This document shows positions 1-4,927 of a stretch of 6,434 nt of DNA, one piece after another (the first letter of the stretch is position 1; each line of letters opens with the position of its first letter). The position numbers were made by a program, and so were the translations under genes. Under the pieces are notes generated by a model. The model was not told the origin of the DNA, made no database searches, and saw only the letters and a list, made by a program, of their open reading frames with translations. The stretch spans positions 1-6,434 of the forward strand of contig CAMPAJ010000099.1 of the NCBI GenBank assembly GCA_946631805.1, in the 5' to 3' direction. Source of the DNA: an uncultured Eggerthellaceae bacterium (GTDB lineage Bacteria > Actinomycetota > Coriobacteriia > Coriobacteriales > Eggerthellaceae).

Positions 1-8
1 CGATTCTG

Positions 9-23
9 CAGGCACTGTCCCTG
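9..23. repeat. Short palindrome sharing a core with 3572-3584
   Basis: CAGG and CCTG arms flank CACTGTC. Read on the minus strand the element contains GGGACAGT, the same 8-base core found on the plus strand inside the palindrome at 3572-3584. The two cores therefore lie in opposite orientation on either side of the cyclic-di-GMP gene. It may be a fragment of a dispersed REP-like sequence, but the match is short. Confidence 0.3.
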
Positions 24-45
24 AAATCCACTTAGGTTAGCCGAA

Positions 46-205
46 GCCAAGCGAAAGACCCACCACCCCGAGCTCCAGGGGCAGCGGGACGGAATGCGCT
101 GAAGCTAAGCGAACGGCCCCCGCCTCCCCCTCGCGGGGCGGCGGGACGGCAGCCCACGGCCAAGCGAAAGACCCACCACCCCGAGCTCCAGGGGCGGCGG
201 GACGG
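46..205 (-). repeat. Three imperfect tandem hairpin repeats
   Basis: Three related units lie at 46-92, 104-149 and 159-205, with 11 and 9 nt between them. The outer two are 47 nt and differ at one base (83 versus 196). The middle one shares the ends (GCTAAGCGAA and GCGGCGGGACGG) but differs in the centre. As minus-strand RNA each unit folds. In the outer copies an 11-base arm (191-201, or 78-88) pairs with 172-182 (or 59-69) through G-C and G-U pairs around an 8-nt loop. The middle copy pairs 140-145 with 119-124 and 135-138 with 127-130 around a GCGA loop, with a small internal loop between the stems. Plus-strand RNA of the outer copies would have A-C mismatches where the minus strand has G-U, so the minus strand fits better. 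Spacing is far too short for CRISPR. It is probably a dispersed genomic repeat or a set of terminator-like stems; function unknown. Confidence 0.8.
162..201 (-). terminator. Possible transcription terminator of the cyclic-di-GMP gene
   Basis: The first repeat hairpin met by RNA polymerase after the stop codon at 236 begins 34 nt downstream. Its stem is CCCGCCGCCCC paired with GGGGTGGTGGG, 11 bp including two G-U pairs, with an 8-nt loop. It is followed by TCTTTCGCTT, which is only moderately T-rich, so this is not a textbook intrinsic terminator. Two further copies of the stem follow and could act in series. No better candidate is seen between the gene and the window edge. Confidence 0.35.
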
Positions 206-235
206 CAACCCAAATCCAAGAACAGCAACGCAACC

Positions 236-3200
236 CTACTCGTAAATCGCGCAGCCGTTCCTACCCGCCTCCTTGACGCGGTACAGCGCCGTATCGGCAT
301 CGCGGAAGATATCTCCTTGTGGATTCTCGCGGTCCGAAAACGCCACGCCAACGCTGAGCGATATCGGCGGCAAATCGTCCTTCGGACGCTGCAGCGTCTC
401 GTTCATGCGATTGATCTTGTTCAAGACGAGCTGTTGCAAAGAGCTGTTCACGCGGGTCATGATGATTGCGAACTCGTCGCCACCGATTCGGCAGATGATG
501 TCGACAGAGCGGAAATTGCTGCGCAATATGGCGGCGACCCGCTTGAGCACCCGATCGCCAATCGCGTGCCCATAGGTGTCGTTTATCGACTTGAAGTGGT
601 CGATGTCGACAAGAATGAGCGCCATGTGCTCGGTGTCAGCGCTTTCCATGAGCAAGTCGTATGCGCCCCTGTTGAAAAGGCCCGTGAGAGCATCGTGCGA
701 AGCTTCATGGCTCAGCCTCTCGCGAACCTCCTCGTTCTCTTTCAGGATCGTGTTGTAGGTACGCGTGACGAAGCGCAGCTCCTCGACGCCCGTCGGTTCC
801 ACAAATTCCTGAAGCTGCATCTTATGGACCATTCTGGAAAGCGGCTTTCTGACCAGTTGCGTGACCATCGCCACCATGGCGAGCACGATCAGCAGGAACA
901 CGATCGATATAGCCGTCTGGATGTTCACGAGCAGCGCGAGCTGCGAAGACGACTGGTCGAGTTCCTGGCTGGAAGAGCGGATAAGCGCTTGGGTGCATTG
1001 AGCCACGTTCTCGCGAATGCGATCCTTGTAATGCATGTAGTTATTATCGAAGACCAGGGTTTGGGCTCGCTCCTTGAGCTGCTCCTTCGAAAGCGCCTTG
1101 TCTTCGGGGCTGAGTTCGAGGGACATAATCTCATCGGGAACGTCAGCCGGACTATAGTCGCCAGCCTCGATCATCAAACGTATGGCATGGTTCTCGAAAT
1201 CGATGAGCTCATTCGAAAGCGACAATGCCGTGTTAAGGCTATCGAGCGCCGTTCTCTCGGTACCTCCAAGAAGTCGTTCAAGGTCTTCTACGGCCTTATC
1301 GCGCCGCTTCGTAACCTCGACCTCTTCGAAAAAGTCCTTAAGATAGCTGACGTCGCCGGTCACGACGAAGCAGCGAACGCGATCGGTGAGGTAATCCGAC
1401 CCGGATTCCATGTTCGATGCAGCGAGCTGAGCCGAAACGTATCGGTCGCTCGCTTCAACCATGCGCTGATATCCCCTGGTAACCGCGATATCAGAAATTA
1501 TGAGTGCAGCCGCGGCAATAAGGGCGAGGATAACGAAGAAAATCGACGCCGTACGCAACTGGATGCCGGTATGCACTTTTTCATGCGATGCACCCTCGGC
1601 CGCTGATGCGTTTTCGGCTACTTCGTCATGCGTCGTTTCGGATGCATGGCTCAATACGTTCAGCTCCTTTTTAGGAGCCTCTTTCGATCCGCGCAGCAAG
1701 TCGAGTTTCGACTTGGTCGCCGCATCGATCACCTCCGCAGACGGCAAGGGCACCGAGGCCGAAGGCTCGGCAGCCTGCTTTTGCTCAGCATTGCTTGCGA
1801 CGGCAATATCGGCTTCCTTCTTCTGCAAAATAAACGGCTCGAACTCGGATGCGGGGACCGGCCTGGAGAAGAAATAGCCCTGAACGATGTCGCATCCAAG
1901 CGCCTTGAGCGCATGAAGCTGCTCCTCGGTCTCGACGCCTTCGGCGATGACGGGCACCGAAAGGTAATCGGAGATGCCGATTATCACCTCGAGCATATGG
2001 GTGTTGCCGCCTTCGGCGAACGCGTTGCGAATGAACTGCATGTCGAGCTTCAGCGCGTCGATGGGCAGGTTGGAAATCATGTTGAGCGACGAATACCCAG
2101 TGCCGAAGTCGTCCATCTCGATTTCGAAACCGAGCCCCCTGAGCTTTTCGACCGACTCGATGATCTGCGCGGAGTCTTGCGTGTAGGCCGACTCGGTCAC
2201 TTCGAGCAGCAGGTCGCTTGCCGCAAGCCCCTCGCCCCCAACGACCGACAGCAGCGTCTCGGCAAGCATCGGGTCATACATGTCGACGCGCGACACGTTA
2301 ACCGATACGGGTATCGAATAGGTGAGCTTGTCCTTCCACTCCCTAATCTGCCGGGCCGTCTCTTTCCACACGTACTCGTCGAGTCGCTGGATGAGCCCGT
2401 TGTCCTCGAAGAGCGGTATGAACGCGCCAGGGTTGATCATTCCCAACTCGGGATGCACCCAGCGCACGAGCGCCTCGGCGCTTATGAGGACCGGCACATC
2501 GGGACGGACGTCGAACTTTGGCTGGTAGTACACCCCGAACTGGCGCTCCGCAATGGCCGCTGGAAACTCCTCGATCAAGCGCTCGGCGAACAGCTGCTTT
2601 TCGTGCAGCTCCTCATCGTAGAAGCCGATATTCTGCGTAAAGCTTCCTTTGACGGTATCGGCCGCCATCTTGGCGCGATCGAAGCGTCTATCGATATCGA
2701 TGGTTTTATCGACGCAGGAATAAACGCCCATCCTCAGACGCACGCGATTCTCGGTCGAGCCGTCGTCTACCAGCTGAACCGAGGCGTTATCCATGATGGA
2801 TTGGTAATCGTCCCTGTGCGGGCAATAGGCCATGAACGTATCGGCCTCCCCGCGGGCGACAATGCCATCGGATTCCTTCACCAAGCCAAGGACTTGCTCG
2901 GCTATGCGCCTGAGCACCTCATCGCCATAGGCCCTTCCATACCGTTCGTTGATCATGCGGAAATGGTTGACGTCGACGAGAATGGCGTCCATCTGAACGT
3001 CTTTGTGGAACTGGTCGTACTGCTCGGCATAGCGATAGAAATACTCCCGGTTGAACAGCCCCGTGAGCTCGTCACGTTCCGTCGACTGGATGATGTCGCG
3101 GTCTTCCGAAAGCTCGATGGTGCGCTTGACGCGCGCCTCGATGACGTCGAGGGAAGGATACGGCTTGGGGATGAAGTCGATGGCGCCGAGCCTCAGGCTC

Positions 3201-3511
3201 TCGACCTCGGTCTCGCGCTCAGCCGTGACTACGATAATCGGCACCCGCGCAAGCTCGGCATCTTCCTTGACGGTCTTGAGCACCTCGATGCCGGACATGA
3301 CCGGCATCAGGATATCGAGCAGTACCAGCGACAGGTCATCAGCGTTCCGGCGGATGGCCTCCAACGCCTCTGCCCCATCGCGCGCGAACAGCACCTCATA
3401 TTTTTCCTGGAGCATGGCCCCGAGCATTTCGCGGTTGATCATCTCGTCGTCGACGACGAGTATCTTTCGCTTGCTCTTTCCCGTGCGGAATCTCTCGCTA
3501 CTCTCTAACAC
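236..3511 (-). CDS. Membrane REC-GGDEF-EAL-TM-sensor-TM-GGDEF cyclic-di-GMP protein
   Basis: This 1091-residue protein is predicted to make and break cyclic-di-GMP at the inner face of the membrane. Numbering is from the GTG at 3511. REC, about 16-133: acidic pocket D21/D22, phospho-acceptor D66, T96, K116. GGDEF-1, about 145-303: the signature is EADTF (222-226), so probably inactive. EAL, about 306-563: E346, N405, E437, D467/D468, K488, E524 and Q544 fall at the spacing of the known catalytic set, so phosphodiesterase activity is likely. Linker, about 564-653: rich in Ala, Glu and Ser. TM1 is about 656-677 and TM2 about 868-887; the roughly 185 residues between them should be outside the cell and look helical. 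GGDEF-2, about 936-1091: intact GGDEF (1010-1014) with an RSVD I-site (1001-1004), so probably an active, product-inhibited cyclase. GTG is chosen because CTCCT (AGGAG on the minus strand) lies 7 nt upstream; an in-frame ATG at 3592 would add 27 residues encoded by a palindromic repeat. A partner histidine kinase is not in the window. Confidence 0.93.
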   Translation of the reverse strand: MLESSERFRTGKSKRKILVVDDEMINREMLGAMLQEKYEVLFARDGAEALEAIRRNADDLSLVLLDILMPVMSGIEVLKTVKEDAELARVPIIVVTAERETEVESLRLGAIDFIPKPYPSLDVIEARVKRTIELSEDRDIIQSTERDELTGLFNREYFYRYAEQYDQFHKDVQMDAILVDVNHFRMINERYGRAYGDEVLRRIAEQVLGLVKESDGIVARGEADTFMAYCPHRDDYQSIMDNASVQLVDDGSTENRVRLRMGVYSCVDKTIDIDRRFDRAKMAADTVKGSFTQNIGFYDEELHEKQLFAERLIEEFPAAIAERQFGVYYQPKFDVRPDVPVLISAEALVRWVHPELGMINPGAFIPLFEDNGLIQRLDEYVWKETARQIREWKDKLTYSIPVSVNVSRVDMYDPMLAETLLSVVGGEGLAASDLLLEVTESAYTQDSAQIIESVEKLRGLGFEIEMDDFGTGYSSLNMISNLPIDALKLDMQFIRNAFAEGGNTHMLEVIIGISDYLSVPVIAEGVETEEQLHALKALGCDIVQGYFFSRPVPASEFEPFILQKKEADIAVASNAEQKQAAEPSASVPLPSAEVIDAATKSKLDLLRGSKEAPKKELNVLSHASETTHDEVAENASAAEGASHEKVHTGIQLRTASIFFVILALIAAAALIISDIAVTRGYQRMVEASDRYVSAQLAASNMESGSDYLTDRVRCFVVTGDVSYLKDFFEEVEVTKRRDKAVEDLERLLGGTERTALDSLNTALSLSNELIDFENHAIRLMIEAGDYSPADVPDEIMSLELSPEDKALSKEQLKERAQTLVFDNNYMHYKDRIRENVAQCTQALIRSSSQELDQSSSQLALLVNIQTAISIVFLLIVLAMVAMVTQLVRKPLSRMVHKMQLQEFVEPTGVEELRFVTRTYNTILKENEEVRERLSHEASHDALTGLFNRGAYDLLMESADTEHMALILVDIDHFKSINDTYGHAIGDRVLKRVAAILRSNFRSVDIICRIGGDEFAIIMTRVNSSLQQLVLNKINRMNETLQRPKDDLPPISLSVGVAFSDRENPQGDIFRDADTALYRVKEAGRNGCAIYE

Positions 3512-3518
3512 CGTAACG

Positions 3519-3523
3519 CTCCT
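3519..3523 (-). promoter_or_regulatory. Ribosome binding site deciding a GTG start
   Basis: The minus strand reads AGGAG, then 7 nt, then GTG at 3511. The in-frame ATGs at 3592 and 3550 lack a comparable purine-rich site at proper spacing, and the residues they would add do not belong to the receiver fold. This supports GTG as the start of the cyclic-di-GMP gene. Confidence 0.75.
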
Positions 3524-3548
3524 ATGACTCGCAACCAGAATGCCACGC

Positions 3549-3594
3549 ATATGACAATGGGGGCTGACAATGGGGACAGTCCCCTTAGTCATAT
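3549..3594. repeat. Nested palindromes with a tandem 11-nt direct repeat
   Basis: This lies in the 86-nt gap between the reductase stop and the GTG start of the cyclic-di-GMP gene. Outer arms ATATGAC (3549-3555) and GTCATAT (3588-3594) are perfectly inverted. Inside is the palindrome GGGGACAGTCCCC (3572-3584). TGACAATGGGG occurs twice in direct orientation (3552-3562 and 3565-3575), 13 nt apart. No T-tract follows on the minus strand, so it is not an ordinary terminator. The layout could be a REP-like or transposon-derived repeat, or an operator for the gene to its left. Each direct repeat reads TTGTCA on the minus strand, close to a -35 box, but no well-spaced -10 box was found. Confidence 0.65.
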
Positions 3595-3597
3595 ATT

Positions 3598-4755
3598 TTA
3601 CGGCTTCATCAACACGTTCTTCCTAAAGAAAGGCGTTATTTCTTTCTCGATGCGATCGAAGCACTCCAGGATTTTAATGTTCTGCGGACACGCTTGCTCG
3701 CATTTGCCGCAGCGAATGCATTCGCTGGGCATTTTCTTTCCGCCGTTGAAGCGCACGACGAACCCCAGCTGGTAGTTTGCAGCGTACGCATCACCGAAGT
3801 TGATGTAGTAGTTAAGGGCCGTCATCGCGCCCGAGATGCCTATGCCCTGCGGGCACACCTTGGCGCAGTAGTCGCAGCCGGTGCACGGCACGATGCCGCT
3901 TTCGCTCATAGCCTGCTGCGCACGTTCGATGGCATGGCTTTCGGACGGGCTCAGCGGCTTGAAGTCGGCGAATGCCGCGCAGTTATCCTGCACCTGCTCG
4001 AGCGTGCTCATACCCGAGAGCGTGGTGAACACGCCGGGAACGCTGGCGGCGAAGCGCAAGGCTGCCGTGGCATACGAGTCGTCGGGCATGCCCTCGTCCA
4101 GAATGTCCTTAACGGTCTTGGGCGGGTCGGCCAGAAGGCCGCCTTTTACCGGTTCCATGACCACGATGGGAAGACCATGCGCATTGGCGACCTCGACGCA
4201 CTCGCGCTCGCGGAACGAGGGGCTATCCCAGTCCAGATAGTTCAGCTGCAGCTGCACGACCTCTGCTTCGGGGTAATCGACGATGAACTGCTCGAGCTCC
4301 TCGGGCGTGCAGTGGGCCGAAAACCCGATGTGCTTGGCCAGTCCACGCTCCTTGACGCCCTTGACGAACTCCCACACGTCGTACTTCTTGAACGCCGCCG
4401 TGCGATTGCCTCCCAAGTTGTGCATGAGGTAGACGTCGAAATACTCCACGCCCAAGTTGGCCAGCGACTCCTGCAGCTGTTTTTCCAAATCGTCCGCACT
4501 GTTGCAGTGCGTCCAGGCCACGCACTTGTCGGCAATGTAGAACGAATCGCGTGGGTAGCGCTCCACGAGCGCCCGGCGCAAGGCCGCCTCGCTGTTGGGA
4601 TAAGCCCAGGCAGTATCGAAGTAGTTGCCGCCCGCCTGCAGGTACGCGTCGATCATCGCGCACGTATCCTCGACGTTTATCGAATCGTCCTCGCGCCCGA
4701 TGAAGCGCATGCAACCAAAGCCAAGCTTGCTAACCTTGCTCGTGTCAAATGCCAT
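3598..4755 (-). CDS. Aldo/keto reductase with C-terminal 2x[4Fe-4S] ferredoxin domain
   Basis: This 385-residue cytosolic oxidoreductase belongs to the aldo/keto reductase group that carries ferredoxin motifs (COG1453-like). The N-terminal TIM barrel, about 1-275, opens with a LGFGCMR strand. The catalytic tetrad is visible as D47 and Y52 in FDTAWAY, K77 in ADKC, and H112 in LMHN. The tail carries C291-C294-C297-C301-P and C346-C349-C352-C356-P, each the pattern of a [4Fe-4S] cluster. Family knowledge predicts reduction or oxidation of a carbonyl/alcohol with a nicotinamide cofactor, with electrons passing to or from the clusters; the substrate cannot be read from sequence. The ATG at 4755 is chosen because GAGGTG lies 6 nt upstream and the barrel begins right after it; an in-frame ATG at 4851 would start inside the upstream terminator. 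The length is normal for the group. It follows a terminator, so it is probably transcribed separately from the heme gene and perhaps read on into the cyclic-di-GMP gene. Confidence 0.93.
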   Translation of the reverse strand: MAFDTSKVSKLGFGCMRFIGREDDSINVEDTCAMIDAYLQAGGNYFDTAWAYPNSEAALRRALVERYPRDSFYIADKCVAWTHCNSADDLEKQLQESLANLGVEYFDVYLMHNLGGNRTAAFKKYDVWEFVKGVKERGLAKHIGFSAHCTPEELEQFIVDYPEAEVVQLQLNYLDWDSPSFRERECVEVANAHGLPIVVMEPVKGGLLADPPKTVKDILDEGMPDDSYATAALRFAASVPGVFTTLSGMSTLEQVQDNCAAFADFKPLSPSESHAIERAQQAMSESGIVPCTGCDYCAKVCPQGIGISGAMTALNYYINFGDAYAANYQLGFVVRFNGGKKMPSECIRCGKCEQACPQNIKILECFDRIEKEITPFFRKNVLMKP

Positions 4756-4760
4756 AGCGC

Positions 4761-4769
4761 CCACCTCTC
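4761..4769 (-). promoter_or_regulatory. Ribosome binding site of the aldo/keto reductase
   Basis: The minus strand reads GAGAGGTGG followed by GCGCT and ATG at 4755. GAGGTG matches the anti-Shine-Dalgarno sequence well and sits 6 nt from the start codon. It fixes the start 32 codons inside the longest open frame. Confidence 0.8.
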
Positions 4770-4787
4770 TTCGAAGGGTTCCTGAGC

Positions 4788-4815
4788 ATACTATGACCAG
4801 TATACGGGATAACAA
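4788..4815 (-). promoter_or_regulatory. Candidate promoter of the aldo/keto reductase
   Basis: The minus strand has TTGTTA (4815-4810), a 16-nt spacer, and TAGTAT (4793-4788), each matching four of six consensus bases. A start near 4781 would give a leader of about 25 nt holding the ribosome binding site. TATACT (4804-4799) is an alternative -10 box but has no good -35. An inverted repeat ATACT-N6-AGTAT (4788-4803) overlaps the -10 and could be an operator. Position just after a terminator supports a promoter here; the boxes themselves are weak. Confidence 0.35.
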
Positions 4816-4847
4816 AAAGAGCGGGGTCGCCAAATCGGCCCCGCTCT
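4811..4847 (-). terminator. Rho-independent terminator of the heme-biosynthesis fusion gene
   Basis: The minus strand reads AGAGCGGGG (4847-4839), a 12-nt centre, CCCCGCTCT (4826-4818), then TTTTGTT. The stem is 9 perfect base pairs and can extend inward by up to three more (G-U, C-G, G-C). The T-tract follows only on the minus strand, so it acts in that direction. It lies about 80 nt after the stop codon at 4928 and separates that gene from the aldo/keto reductase. Confidence 0.88.
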
Positions 4848-4927
4848 GCATGCTGTGGCTGTACCAGCGCTATCGCGAATACAAAAGAATCACGTCCGAC
4901 CCGAAGGCAGCGCCCACGTACCAGGCC

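Noticed and set aside
46..205. Repeats considered as a CRISPR array
   Set aside because: The intervals are only 9 and 11 nt, the units are 46-47 nt and imperfect, and no cas gene is present.
37..351. Minus-strand open frame of 104 codons covering the repeat array
   Set aside because: It overlaps the end of the cyclic-di-GMP gene in another frame, its composition follows the GC-rich repeats, and it shows no domain or ribosome binding site.
317..1606. Long plus-strand open frame of 429 codons
   Set aside because: It is antisense to the sensor and C-terminal GGDEF part of the cyclic-di-GMP gene, and its product is Arg/His/Leu-rich without domains.
1628..3508. Long plus-strand open frame of 626 codons
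   Set aside because: It is the antisense shadow of the REC-GGDEF-EAL region, where the minus strand shows all expected motifs; long antisense frames are common in GC-rich genes.
3572..3584. GGGGACAGTCCCC palindrome as a terminator of the reductase gene
   Set aside because: No T-run follows the stem on the minus strand and the loop would be too small for a normal hairpin.
3694..4785. Long plus-strand open frame of 363 codons
   Set aside because: It is antisense to the aldo/keto reductase, whose tetrad and cysteine motifs are clear; the plus frame shows no recognisable fold.
4756..4851. 32-codon N-terminal extension of the aldo/keto reductase
   Set aside because: It would begin within the upstream terminator and bypass the good ribosome binding site at 4761-4769; the extra residues do not belong to the barrel.
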